A stretch of DNA of 64,000 nucleotides from Actinomycetota bacterium (lineage in GTDB: Bacteria > Actinomycetota > Actinomycetes > JACCUZ01). The notes beneath the pieces are model-generated. The model saw only the letters and a list, made by a program, of their open reading frames with translations. It searched no databases and was not told the origin of the DNA. The DNA lies in the NCBI GenBank assembly GCA_030841035.1, contig JAVEDI010000061.1:1-64000 (forward strand). The letters run 5' to 3'. Positions 7,432 through 16,115 of the stretch are shown piece after piece; within the stretch, counting starts at the first letter, position 1, and the number at the start of each line of letters is the position of its first letter. Made by a program: the position numbers and the translations under genes.

Positions 7432-10422
7432 CTATTGCCGGACGGTCGAGCCGGCCCGGCCCTTGTGGACGTGCAGCTGCACCGGGATGCGCTGGCGCAG
7501 GTCGGCGACGTGGCTGACCAGCCCGACGACCCGGCCGCCGTCGCGCAGGTCATCGAGCACGGCCATCACCTCGTCGAGCGTCTCGTCGTCCAGGGTGCCG
7601 AACCCCTCGTCGACGAACAGCGTCTCGAGCAGTGACCCGCCGGCCTCGCCGCTCACGACGTCTGCCAGCCCCAGAGCCAGCGACAAGGACGCCGAGAAGC
7701 TCTCGCCGCCGGACAGCGTCGCCGGGTCGCGGTCGGCGCCGGTCCAGGCATCGAGCACCCGCAGGTGCAGGCCGCCCCGCCCCCGGCCGCCGGCGGCGTC
7801 GCTGCTGTGCACCAGCTGGTAGCGACCCGAGGACATCCGCGACAGCCGCTCGGAGGCCGCCGCGGCCACCTGCTCGAGCCGGGCCGCCAGCACGTACCCG
7901 GACAGGCTCATGCGCAGCCGGTTGTCGCTGCTCTTGCCTTCCGCGAGCCGTGACAGGCCGTCGACGGTCGCGTGCGCCTCGGCCAGCGGACGTCGAGCTG
8001 CCAGCCCCTCGGCGAGCTGTGCCTGCAGGCGCGCGAGCGCGGTGGCCCGCTCACGGGCCGCGGCCAGCTGACCGACGTGGCCGGTGTGTCGGCGGTCGTT
8101 CTCGGTCGCCGTCACCTCGAGCGCCACCAGGTCCGGCGGCGCCGCTGCGGCCGCGATGGCCAGCGACTGGTCGTCCAGCAGCTCGGTGACGGTCGCATGC
8201 TCCTCGTCGTGGCGGCGCCGTCGCGCCTCGATCTCGTCGAGCTCGGCCTCCGGCAGGCACTCGGACGGGACGTCGGCGAGGGAGTCGAGGCCACGTAGCC
8301 GCGCCGCGGCGAGCGCCCTGGACCGCGCCGCCGCGACCTCGCTGCTGAGCCGCTGGACCTCGGAGACGACGTCGACCAGGCCGTCGAGGTGGGCGACCAG
8401 CTCGGCCAGTCGCGCCGAGCGGGCCGCCACGCTGGGGTCGTTGCCCCGGGCCGCCTCGAGCCGGGTCTGCAGGGTCGCGCGCCGGGTGGCGGTCTCGGCC
8501 GCGCGGGCGCGGGTCGCACGCGCCTGCTCGTCCAGCCGCAGCTGCTCCTCACTGCGGGCCGCCAGCTCGTTCTCGAACGCCGCCAGGGCCGCGCGGGCGT
8601 CCTCGAGGCCGGCGGCCTGCTCTTCGAGCGCGCCCAACTCGTCGCGAGCCGTGGCGATGCCGTCGTGGATCGCGGCGACGGTGTCGCTGCCGGCCACGGC
8701 GTACGCCGCGGCCCGGTCGGCGCGCAGCCGGCCGAGGCCGTCCTCGACCGTGGTGCGCGCCTGCTCGGCGGCCTTCACGGCCTGCTCGGCGTCGTCCTCC
8801 TGCTCCCGCGTGACCGCGTGCGCGGTCGCCGCGGCCGGCGCCGGATGGTCGGGGCTGCCGCACACCGGGCAGCCCACTCCGCGGCGCAGCCCGCCGGCCA
8901 GCTCGGCCGCCATGCCCTCGAGGCGTGCGGCGCGTAGGTCGAGCCACCCTTCCCGGGCCGCCTGCGCCAGGTCGACGGCCTCGCGCCGCAGTGCCTCGGC
9001 CTCGGCGAGCTCCCCGTCGAGGCGGTCGCGGTCCCCTGCGGCGCCGAGCCTGGTGGCCAGGTCGGCCAGTCGCCCGCGTGCCGCCTCGACCCCCGCGGCG
9101 GCGGCCTGGGCCACGTCGACGGCCCGGCGCAGGGCGCTCCCGCGCTGCCCGGCCGAGCTGAGCCAGCGCTCGACCGTCGCGCGCTGCTGGTCGAGGGCGA
9201 CGACGTCACGTTCGAGCCGCGTGATGGTCCGGGCGAGCTCCCGCGCCTCGGCCTCGACCGGGACGAGCTGCTCGAGGCCGCCCAGCTCGGCCCTGGTGCG
9301 CTCGCTGCGCCGACGTACCGCCAGGAGGCCGTCGCCCTCCGGCGCGATCGAGGAGAGGGTGTGCGGGTCCGCGCCCGCTCCCTCCAGCTGCTGGCGGCGG
9401 CTCAGGACCTCCCCGCTGGCCAGGGCCAACGCCCCGTCGAGGCGCGCCAGCTCGACGACCAGCGGCACGACGGGAGCGACGCGACGCGCGGCCGCCAGTT
9501 GCGCCACGGCGGCGTCGCGCTGCGCGGAGCGGCTCTCCACCTCGGCGAGACGCACCCGCAGCCCGGCGTGGCGCTGCTGGGCATCGTGCAGCTGCTGCCC
9601 GTCGAGCAGCGCCCGGGCGGCGTCGCTGCGCAAGGTCTGCGAACGTGCCGTCACCTCCTCGAGGACGGCGACCCGCTCCTCGGCCCGGGCGCACAGGTCC
9701 GCCGTCCAGGTCAGCGCGCAGGCGGCGTCGGGCGGCTCGCCCTCGGGCACCAGCCCGCCGCCCGCCTCGACGACGCGGGCGAGCACGCCGGCAAGCCGCT
9801 GGTCGGCCTCCTCGAGAACCCGGGAGCTGTCCTTGCGCCGCTCGACGAGCCACCGCTCGACGTCGGCGAACCGCTCGGTGTCGAAGAGGCTCTCCAGCAG
9901 CGCGCGGCGACGATCGGCGTCGGCGCGGAGGAACTCGGCGAACTGTCCCTGGGGGAGCAGCACGACCTGGCAGAACTGGGTCACGTCGAGCCCGAGCAGG
10001 GTGCGGACCTGGTGACCGATCTCGTCGAGCCGGGTCGAGAGCGTGGTCCAGCCGTCGCCCCGCCGCTCCTCGAGGTGGGCCCGGGCCTGTTCGCTGGTCG
10101 TACCGGTGCCGCGATGCTTGGGCCGCTCCCAGCTGGGGGAGCGGCTGAGCCGGATCCGTCGGCCGCGCACGGTGGCCTCCAGCACGACCTCGGGCCGGGT
10201 GCCGGGTGCAGCGTGGTCGCTGTGCAGCGACCGGGCGGCCCCCCGCGCCCCGGGCACCTGGCCGTAGAGCGCGAAGCAGACCGCATCCAGGATGCTCGTC
10301 TTGCCCGCGCCTGTCGCGCCGTGCAGGAGGAACAGCCCGGCGTCGCCGAGCGCGTCGAAGTCGACGCGCTGGGTGTCGGGGAACGGCCCGAAGGCCGTCA
10401 TGGACAGCGTGTGCAGCTGCAT
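7432..10422 (-). CDS. sbcC: Exonuclease subunit SbcC (Rad50-like ATPase)
   Basis: 996-residue SMC-like ATPase that partners the SbcD nuclease to open hairpins and trim DNA ends. Walker A is GATGAGKTSI near the N-terminus. Long alanine/arginine/glutamate-rich coiled coils flank a zinc hook, CPVCGSPDHP (about residue 517). The ABC signature LSGGESFSASLSLALGL and Walker B LFVDEGFGTLDDETL are at the C-terminus. The start codon shares its A with the sbcD stop (TGATG), so the two are translationally coupled. Long open frames on the opposite strand are GC-bias shadows. Confidence 0.97.
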   Translation of the reverse strand: MQLHTLSMTAFGPFPDTQRVDFDALGDAGLFLLHGATGAGKTSILDAVCFALYGQVPGARGAARSLHSDHAAPGTRPEVVLEATVRGRRIRLSRSPSWERPKHRGTGTTSEQARAHLEERRGDGWTTLSTRLDEIGHQVRTLLGLDVTQFCQVVLLPQGQFAEFLRADADRRRALLESLFDTERFADVERWLVERRKDSSRVLEEADQRLAGVLARVVEAGGGLVPEGEPPDAACALTWTADLCARAEERVAVLEEVTARSQTLRSDAARALLDGQQLHDAQQRHAGLRVRLAEVESRSAQRDAAVAQLAAARRVAPVVPLVVELARLDGALALASGEVLSRRQQLEGAGADPHTLSSIAPEGDGLLAVRRRSERTRAELGGLEQLVPVEAEARELARTITRLERDVVALDQQRATVERWLSSAGQRGSALRRAVDVAQAAAAGVEAARGRLADLATRLGAAGDRDRLDGELAEAEALRREAVDLAQAAREGWLDLRAARLEGMAAELAGGLRRGVGCPVCGSPDHPAPAAATAHAVTREQEDDAEQAVKAAEQARTTVEDGLGRLRADRAAAYAVAGSDTVAAIHDGIATARDELGALEEQAAGLEDARAALAAFENELAARSEEQLRLDEQARATRARAAETATRRATLQTRLEAARGNDPSVAARSARLAELVAHLDGLVDVVSEVQRLSSEVAAARSRALAAARLRGLDSLADVPSECLPEAELDEIEARRRRHDEEHATVTELLDDQSLAIAAAAAPPDLVALEVTATENDRRHTGHVGQLAAARERATALARLQAQLAEGLAARRPLAEAHATVDGLSRLAEGKSSDNRLRMSLSGYVLAARLEQVAAAASERLSRMSSGRYQLVHSSDAAGGRGRGGLHLRVLDAWTGADRDPATLSGGESFSASLSLALGLADVVSGEAGGSLLETLFVDEGFGTLDDETLDEVMAVLDDLRDGGRVVGLVSHVADLRQRIPVQLHVHKGRAGSTVRQ

Positions 10423-11579
10423 CAGCCCACCGCCGCGCGTTCCCGGGCGTGCTGCAGGGCGCGCGCCAGCAGGGCGCGCTCGCTGGGGTCCACGTCGGCG
10501 CCCCGGACGTGGGCGACGAAGTCGCTGGCGACCTCGAGATCGGACCGGCCGCGCAGCCGCTGGGCGTAGGACTGCTCCTCACCCGCGACACCGTCGGGCT
10601 CGAAGCCCAGCACGAGAGTGTGCGGGAAGCGGCTGCGCAGCCGGGTCATCGCCTCCCGGGGCCGCTGCGCGTCGGTGAGGGTGACCTGCAGGTAGTGCCC
10701 GGTGAACCGTGCCCAGCGCTCGCCGGTCAGCAGGTCGTCGAGGTCCCCCCGCACCCTGGCCAGTGGGCGGGGCACCGGGGTGGGCAGCGGCTCGACCCGC
10801 ACCGGCCCCCCGGGTGAGGGCGGCAGGTCGACCACGAGCACGGCCTTGCGGTGGTGCTCCTCGCTGAACGAGTAGGCGAGAGGCGAGCCGCTGTAGCGGA
10901 CGCGCTCGCTGATCGCCTGGGCACCGTGCAGGTGGCCGAGGGCGGCGTAGTCGACACCGCTGAACACACCCGCCGGGACCGCGCTCACGCCGCCGACGCT
11001 GATGTCGCGCTCGCTGTCGGAGGGTTCACCACCGGTGACGTACGCATGGGCCAGCACGACCGACCGGGCGCCAGGCCGGGTCGACAGGTCGCCCCGGACC
11101 CGCGCCATCGCGGCCTCGAGCACGGCACCGTGCCCGCGGCCGGGCTCTGCGGCCAGCAGCTCCTCGCGCACGACGTCGGGCTCCAGGTAGGGAAACGCAT
11201 AAACGGCGACCGGCCCCCCGGCGTCGGCCAGCAGGACCGGCTGACCCACCCGCGCGGGGTCGGTACGCAGGTGGATGCCCGCCGCGTCGATCAGGTCGGC
11301 ACCGAAGCCGAGGCGCCGGGCGGAGTCGTGGTTGCCGCTGATCAGGACCACCCGGGCGCCGGTGGCCTGCAGCCGGCGCAGCGCCTCGTTGCACAGCGAC
11401 ACCGCGTCGACCGAGGGCAGCGCGCGGTCGTAGACGTCGCCGGACACGACGAGCGCGTCGATCTTCTCGCTGCGCACCGCCTCGACGAGGAAGTCGATGA
11501 ACTGCGCCTGCGCCGCGAGCAGGTCCTCGCGGTGGAAGGACCGGCCCAGATGCCAGTCGGAGGTGTGCAGGAGGCGCAT
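10422..11579 (-). CDS. sbcD: Exonuclease subunit SbcD (Mre11-like nuclease)
   Basis: 385-residue calcineurin-like metallophosphoesterase. Motifs: RLLHTSDWHLGR, VVSGDVYDRALPS, LISGNHDSARRLG, and the paired histidines in ALGHLHGAQ. The start at 11579 is set by the family N-terminus MRLLHTSDWHLG; the frame stays open about 190 bp further upstream without similarity. First gene of the sbcD-sbcC pair, divergent from the glutamate-cysteine-ligase-like gene across 187 bp. Confidence 0.97.
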   Translation of the reverse strand: MRLLHTSDWHLGRSFHREDLLAAQAQFIDFLVEAVRSEKIDALVVSGDVYDRALPSVDAVSLCNEALRRLQATGARVVLISGNHDSARRLGFGADLIDAAGIHLRTDPARVGQPVLLADAGGPVAVYAFPYLEPDVVREELLAAEPGRGHGAVLEAAMARVRGDLSTRPGARSVVLAHAYVTGGEPSDSERDISVGGVSAVPAGVFSGVDYAALGHLHGAQAISERVRYSGSPLAYSFSEEHHRKAVLVVDLPPSPGGPVRVEPLPTPVPRPLARVRGDLDDLLTGERWARFTGHYLQVTLTDAQRPREAMTRLRSRFPHTLVLGFEPDGVAGEEQSYAQRLRGRSDLEVASDFVAHVRGADVDPSERALLARALQHARERAAVG

Positions 11580-11766
11580 GTTCAGACCGTAGGTGGCGGG
11601 TCGGACAGAACTCTCCAGGTGCGCAGGTGTGTCGAGCGGCCCGTCTCGTCGCGAGCGCCGTCCGGTCCGTGGCGACCCTGGCGCCCTCCTGACGGGTGTG
11701 CCAGGTTGTGCCTGGTCGGCACGCGAGGGCAGGCATGTCGACCGGCGCGACGGGAAGGGATCCGTC

Positions 11767-13239
11767 ATGGGTCAGGAGGTCGAGAGCCGGCAGTTCACCC
11801 GCGAGGACCGCCAGCGCTACCGCGAGAAGGTTCGCCGGTCGCTGGACGTGTTCGCGCGGATGCTCGCCGAGTCCCGCTTCGACGCCGAGCGGCGCAGCAT
11901 GGGTCTGGAGATCGAGCTGAACCTGACCGACGACGCCGGCGACCCGGCCATGAACAACGCCAAGATCCTCGAGCTGATGGCCGACCCGGACTTCCAGACC
12001 GAGCTCGCGCAGTTCAACATCGAGATCAACGTCGCCCCGCAGCGCCTGGCGGGAACCGTGTTCGGCGACCTGGAGGAGGCGGTCCGGGCCAGCCTCAACC
12101 ACGCCGACGACGTCGCCCGCCAGACCGACACCAACGTGGTGATGACCGGCATCCTGCCGACCCTGCGGCCGGAGCACCTGACCGAGCACACCCTGTCGGC
12201 CAACCCGCGCTACAAGCTGATCAACGAGCAGGTCTTCGCGGCGCGCGGCGAGGACCTGCAGATCGCCATCGACGGCGTCGAGCGCCTCTCGACGTACGCC
12301 GACACGATCGCGCCCGAAGCTGCCTGCACCAGCGTCCAGCTGCACCTGCAGGTGAACCCGGAGACCTTCGCCGCGCATTGGAACGCGTCACAGGCGATCG
12401 CCGGCATCCAGCTCGCGCTCGGCGCGAACGCACCGTTCTTCTTCGGCAAGGAGCTGTGGTGCGAGACGCGCATCGCGTTGTTCGAGCAGGCGACCGACAC
12501 CCGGCCCGAGGAGCTTAAGGCGCAGGGCGTGCGGCCGCGCGTCTGGTTCGGCGAGCGCTGGATCACCTCGATCTTCGACCTGTTCGAGGAGAACGTACGG
12601 TACTTCCCGTCGCTGTTGCCGATCACCGACGAGGAGGAGCCGGCCGAGGTGCTCGAACGCGGCGACGTCCCCGAGCTGGGGGAGCTGCGGCTGCACAACG
12701 GCACGATCTACCGCTGGAACCGGCCCATCTACGACGTGGTGCGCGGCAGGCCGCACCTGCGGGTCGAGAACCGTTGCCTGCCCGCGGGCCCGACGGTCGT
12801 GGACGTGCTCGCGAACGCCGCCTTCTACTACGGGCTGGTCAAGGTGCTGGCCGAGGCCGACCGGCCGTTGTGGTCGCAGATGTCCTTCTCGGCGGCCGAG
12901 GAGAACTTCCACAACGGCGCCCGGCACGGCATCGACGCGCGCGTCTACTGGCCCGGCCTCGGGGAGGTGCCGGCCACCGAGCTGGTGCTGCGCCGGCTGC
13001 TGCCGCTGGCGCAGCAGGGGCTCGACGAGTGGGGCATCGAGGCCGCCGACCGGGACCGGCTTCTCGGGGTCATCGAGGGCCGGTGCCTGGCCGGGCGCAA
13101 CGGCGCGCAGTGGCAGGCGGCGACGTTCCACGCCCTCTACGACGACCAGGACCGGCTGCAGGCGCTGCGCGAGATGATGCGCAGGTACGTCGACCACATG
13201 CACTCCAACGCGCCCGTGCACACCTGGCCGACCGCCTGA
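11767..13239 (+). CDS. Glutamate-cysteine ligase family (GCS2) carboxylate-amine ligase
   Basis: 490-residue member of the GCS2 amidoligase superfamily (glutamine-synthetase-like fold, ATP-dependent peptide-bond formation on a carboxylate). Visible landmarks are the acidic metal site MGLEIELNL and NIEINVAPQRL. The ATG at 11767 has a good ribosome site (GGGAAGGGA) and begins a sensible N-terminus; the frame extends upstream without similarity. It is longer than the YbdK/EgtA type, so the substrate is unknown. It is convergent with an ATP-grasp gene and an esterase gene, which suggests a small peptide- or amide-making module. Confidence 0.85.
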   Translation: MGQEVESRQFTREDRQRYREKVRRSLDVFARMLAESRFDAERRSMGLEIELNLTDDAGDPAMNNAKILELMADPDFQTELAQFNIEINVAPQRLAGTVFGDLEEAVRASLNHADDVARQTDTNVVMTGILPTLRPEHLTEHTLSANPRYKLINEQVFAARGEDLQIAIDGVERLSTYADTIAPEAACTSVQLHLQVNPETFAAHWNASQAIAGIQLALGANAPFFFGKELWCETRIALFEQATDTRPEELKAQGVRPRVWFGERWITSIFDLFEENVRYFPSLLPITDEEEPAEVLERGDVPELGELRLHNGTIYRWNRPIYDVVRGRPHLRVENRCLPAGPTVVDVLANAAFYYGLVKVLAEADRPLWSQMSFSAAEENFHNGARHGIDARVYWPGLGEVPATELVLRRLLPLAQQGLDEWGIEAADRDRLLGVIEGRCLAGRNGAQWQAATFHALYDDQDRLQALREMMRRYVDHMHSNAPVHTWPTA

Positions 13240-13339
13240 CCCCAGCCCGCCGTCCTACCCCCGCCGTCCTTACCCCCCGCCCCCTGGCGCGCCCCCTTGC
13301 CCGCCCTCCTTACCCGCCCCCCTTACCCGCCCCCTTGGG

Positions 13340-13392
13340 GTGATCGTGAGGGAGATCGGCACCGAAACAGTGCCGATCTCCCTCACGATCAC
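13340..13392. repeat. 53-bp palindromic repeat, copy 1 (perfect)
   Basis: Perfect 23-bp inverted repeat around a 7-nt loop (CGAAACA). The outer part of the arm is GTGATCGTGAGG and the inner part CGGCAC, with a variable 5-bp core between them. It shares arms and loop with copies at 13424 and 24830. Confidence 0.9.
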
Positions 13393-13423
13393 GCGGCAGC
13401 CGATCCCGGTCGCAACCCTTGGG

Positions 13424-13476
13424 GTGATCGTGAGGAGCTTCGGCACCGAAACAGTGCCGATCTCCCTCACGATCAC
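13424..13476. repeat. 53-bp palindromic repeat, copy 2
   Basis: Same outer arm GTGATCGTGAGG, inner CGGCAC and loop CGAAACA as copy 1. The left core is AGCTT rather than GAGAT, so the stem has an internal mismatch bubble. Both tandem copies are preceded by CTTGGG. Confidence 0.88.
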
Positions 13477-13506
13477 GGCAGGGAGCACGCGCATCGGGAG
13501 CCGGCC

Positions 13507-13615
13507 GGGTCAGGCGGTCAGGCAGGCAGGGTCAGGCAGGCAGGGTCAGGCAGGCAGGGTCAGGCGGGCAGGGTCAGGCAGGCAGGGTCAGGCGGTCAGG
13601 CGGGCAGGGTCAGGC
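13507..13615. repeat. 14-bp tandem repeat (GGTCAGGCAGGCAG type)
   Basis: About seven imperfect copies of a 14-bp unit, interrupted by short GGTCAGGC units. It runs into the 3' end of the ATP-grasp gene, and the TCA of the repeat supplies that gene's stop codon. Probably formed by replication slippage. Confidence 0.85.
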
Positions 13616-14866
13616 GACGGGGGAGAGCCGGTTCCGCTCGTCCTGGGCCCACAACGCGAGCAGGCCGCGGAAGTGCGCGACGTACTGCTCGTGCTCGTGG
13701 GTCGGGAACGTCGTCGTGACGGTCTCGACCAGCACCCGGTCGAAGTCGCCGCTCTCGATGTACTCGAGGACCACCTTGTCGACGTCGGGCAGGCGTGATG
13801 CGCAGAAGTCGTGGTAGCGCTCCGTCTCGAAGTACGTGTCGGCCAGCTCGCGGTACGCCACGAGCTTCTCCTCGTACGACAGGTCGGGCCGGTCGGCGAC
13901 GGTGAACCACGGTGTCGGGTCGATGTGTGGCGTCGCCGTCCGGCCTGACGCTGTCGCGAACACCGACCATTTCACCAGTGTCTTCATCGCCCACGGGAAG
14001 TAGTAGTGCAGCGACGTGATCGCCACGTCGGGACAGGCGTTTGCATAGTCGATCGGGTGGACGTTGCCGTCCTTGACCAGGGTCTCGCAGGAGTTGAACT
14101 CCCACCGGAAGAAGGCGTTGACGAGCCGACCGATCGTGGTGACCTCGGCACCGACCTCGGGGGAGAGGAAGTGGTGGTCCACCGAGTACCGCGCGTGCAT
14201 CGGCTGGTCGGGATCGAACTTCATCACCATCGTCTCCGCGCCGATCGACAGCGACCGCGCGAAGACGTCGTAACCCTCGACCGAGGCCTGCAGGTGCATG
14301 AGCATCTCGCCCGACTCGTCGTACGCCCGGTTCAGCTCGTCGGCGTTGCGGATGCGTGACACGCCACGCCAGGCACCGCCGTCGTACGGCTTCATGAACA
14401 GCGGATAGCCCACCCTGGCCGCGACCGCCTCGAGGTCGAAGGGCCGGTTGTACCGCTCGGCCGTGTAGGCGTACTTGGTGTGCTCGACCGGGTTCTTGTA
14501 CGGCACCAGGACCGTGTCGGGGACCTTGAGGCCGAGCCGCATCATGGCGCAGTAGGCGGCGTGCTTCTCCATCGCCTGGAACGTGAAGGGGGAGTTGAGC
14601 AGGTAGGTGCCGTCCATCAACGCGACCTTCTTCAGCCACTCGCGCGGTACGTAGTACCAGTAGGCGAGGCGGTCGATCACCAGGTCGTACGACGGCTGGT
14701 CGCGCAGGTCGAAGGGTTCGATGGTCAGCCGCTCGACGTCGTAGTGGTGGACTCTGGCGCTGCCGTCGGTCACCGCGCCGAGCCGCCGGACCAGCGCCTC
14801 GAAGACGCTGGGCCAGTCGTTCTCCGTGCCCAGCAGCAGTCCCAGCGTGTGCCGCGCATCCTCCAT
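13610..14866 (-). CDS. ATP-grasp domain protein
   Basis: 418-residue ATP-grasp-type carboxylate ligase. Nucleotide-binding segments include YPLFMKPYDGGAWRGVSRI (P-loop-like Lys) and QASVEGYDVFARSLSIG; the metal-binding end is ETLVKDGNVHPIDYANACPD. The start at 14866 (MEDARHTLGLLLGTENDWP) was preferred to an upstream in-frame ATG with no similarity. It is the upstream partner of nothing but lies 90 bp from the esterase gene on the same strand and faces the GCS2 ligase. I do not know its substrate. Confidence 0.85.
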   Translation of the reverse strand: MEDARHTLGLLLGTENDWPSVFEALVRRLGAVTDGSARVHHYDVERLTIEPFDLRDQPSYDLVIDRLAYWYYVPREWLKKVALMDGTYLLNSPFTFQAMEKHAAYCAMMRLGLKVPDTVLVPYKNPVEHTKYAYTAERYNRPFDLEAVAARVGYPLFMKPYDGGAWRGVSRIRNADELNRAYDESGEMLMHLQASVEGYDVFARSLSIGAETMVMKFDPDQPMHARYSVDHHFLSPEVGAEVTTIGRLVNAFFRWEFNSCETLVKDGNVHPIDYANACPDVAITSLHYYFPWAMKTLVKWSVFATASGRTATPHIDPTPWFTVADRPDLSYEEKLVAYRELADTYFETERYHDFCASRLPDVDKVVLEYIESGDFDRVLVETVTTTFPTHEHEQYVAHFRGLLALWAQDERNRLSPVA

Positions 14867-14956
14867 GCGTGGGTTCCTACCATGCGCCCGCCCGGCAGTC
14901 ACCAGGCCGGCCTCCGTCGGGAAGACAAGCACCGGTCCAGCCGCTCGCCGGTGCGC

Positions 14957-16036
14957 TCAGCGGAACGTGCCGCACGCAACCCCGAGGAGCAGGCCCGTGA
15001 GGTGGGGATCGAGGGCGTCGCGCCAGGCGACGTAGTTGTGCGCGTCGCGCACCTCGTGCAGCACCGCGTCGTAGCCCTGCGCCGCAAGAGCGCGGCCCAT
15101 GATGCGGTTGTTGGCCAGGTTCTCCTCGACCGCTCCGCAGGTCAGGACGGCGGGCACCGGGTTGCGGTGCGGGTAGCCGCGCAGCACTCCGTCGACTGCC
15201 CGCACGACCCGGTCGTAGTGGGGGAACCGCCGCTCGTGCCCGTCGTGCGTCGGATGGAAGAAGCTGCCCGACTGCAGGAACAACGCATCGAACGCCGCGG
15301 CGTACCGGCGCTGCGCATGCAGCATGGCGAGCGCACCGAGGCTGGCGCCCATCCCGATCACCCGCGTCGTGGGAGCCGCGAGGCGCAGCCGGGGCAGCAC
15401 GGCGAGGGACAGGGCACTCGCGTAGGCGTTGTTGGCGCAGTACCAGTCGTCGCGCTCGCCCGGCGCGAGGAGGGCGGCGCGCAGCGGCGGCAGCCGGCCG
15501 TCGGCCACGAGGACGGAGAGGTACGTCGTCAGGGACGCGAGGTCGTCGTACTCCGGCCCGTCATGTGCCACCAGCAGGGGAAGCTCCGTCCGGTCGTCGA
15601 CCCCCGCGGGGGACCAGAGCGTCACGTGCACGTCGGCGGCCATGCTGCGTGCCGCGATGGTGAGCGCCTTCCGGCGCCCCGCCTCGGCGGCCACGTCCAG
15701 CCAGCCCGGACGTCGATAGCCCGCCAGCTCCACTACCGACCTGTCCCCGAACGCGCCTCGGGCCCGGCGCGGGTTGGCCGGGTCGGGCACCACCTCCGAG
15801 GCGCCGTCGTGGTGGGCGAGCTCGAGCAGGTACTCCATGCGGTCGACGGCGGGCCGGGGGACTGTCACCGACCAGATCCCGGCCGTCCAGCTGAAGTCGA
15901 GCAGCTCGGCCGGTATCCCCACCTCCTGCCGCAGCCGCACTCCCGCCAGCCGGCGCTCGACGTCGGGCAGCTGCAAGGTCAGGGTGTCCGCGCTCCCCGG
16001 CGGCCGCGGCCCGGGTTGTCCGCCCAACTGCTGCAC
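14957..16036 (-). CDS. Alpha/beta-hydrolase, enterochelin-esterase-like
   Basis: 359-residue esterase of the PF00756 type. The nucleophile elbow is GMGASLGALAML (Ser), and the probable catalytic His is in EVRDAHNYVAWRDAL near the C-terminus. An N-terminal immunoglobulin-like segment (SWTAGIWSVTVPRP) precedes the hydrolase domain. The GTG at 16036 is chosen because the open frame upstream overlaps the radical SAM gene and shows no similarity. Cotranscribed with the ATP-grasp gene downstream; it may hydrolyse or transfer the product of the two neighbouring ligases (inference). Confidence 0.8.
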   Translation of the reverse strand: MQQLGGQPGPRPPGSADTLTLQLPDVERRLAGVRLRQEVGIPAELLDFSWTAGIWSVTVPRPAVDRMEYLLELAHHDGASEVVPDPANPRRARGAFGDRSVVELAGYRRPGWLDVAAEAGRRKALTIAARSMAADVHVTLWSPAGVDDRTELPLLVAHDGPEYDDLASLTTYLSVLVADGRLPPLRAALLAPGERDDWYCANNAYASALSLAVLPRLRLAAPTTRVIGMGASLGALAMLHAQRRYAAAFDALFLQSGSFFHPTHDGHERRFPHYDRVVRAVDGVLRGYPHRNPVPAVLTCGAVEENLANNRIMGRALAAQGYDAVLHEVRDAHNYVAWRDALDPHLTGLLLGVACGTFR

Positions 16037-16115
16037 CGCCGCAGTATGCCGGGCCCGCTTCTCGCCGGCTCGGCTCGCCAGGGCAGCCCCTAGGGAGACC
16101 CGCGTGGGCCACCCG

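Larger units (their letters stand above)
13240..13609. other. 370-bp repeat-rich intergenic region
   Basis: No gene. From left to right: a pyrimidine-rich stretch of imperfect CCGCCCTTACCC-like units (about 13250-13335), two copies of a 53-bp palindromic repeat, and a 14-bp tandem repeat that ends on the stop codon of the minus-strand ATP-grasp gene. Both flanking genes are transcribed towards it, so the palindromes may also serve as terminators. Confidence 0.8.

Noticed and set aside
8084-10015. 643-codon plus-strand frame opposite sbcC
   Set aside because: Ser/Arg/Ala-rich shadow of sbcC with no domain; high GC keeps antisense frames open.
13340-13476. CRISPR repeats or a simple pair of terminators
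   Set aside because: There are only two adjacent copies with no regular spacers, and a third copy lies 11 kb away outside a convergent gene pair. A dispersed palindromic repeat family fits better, although terminator activity is possible.
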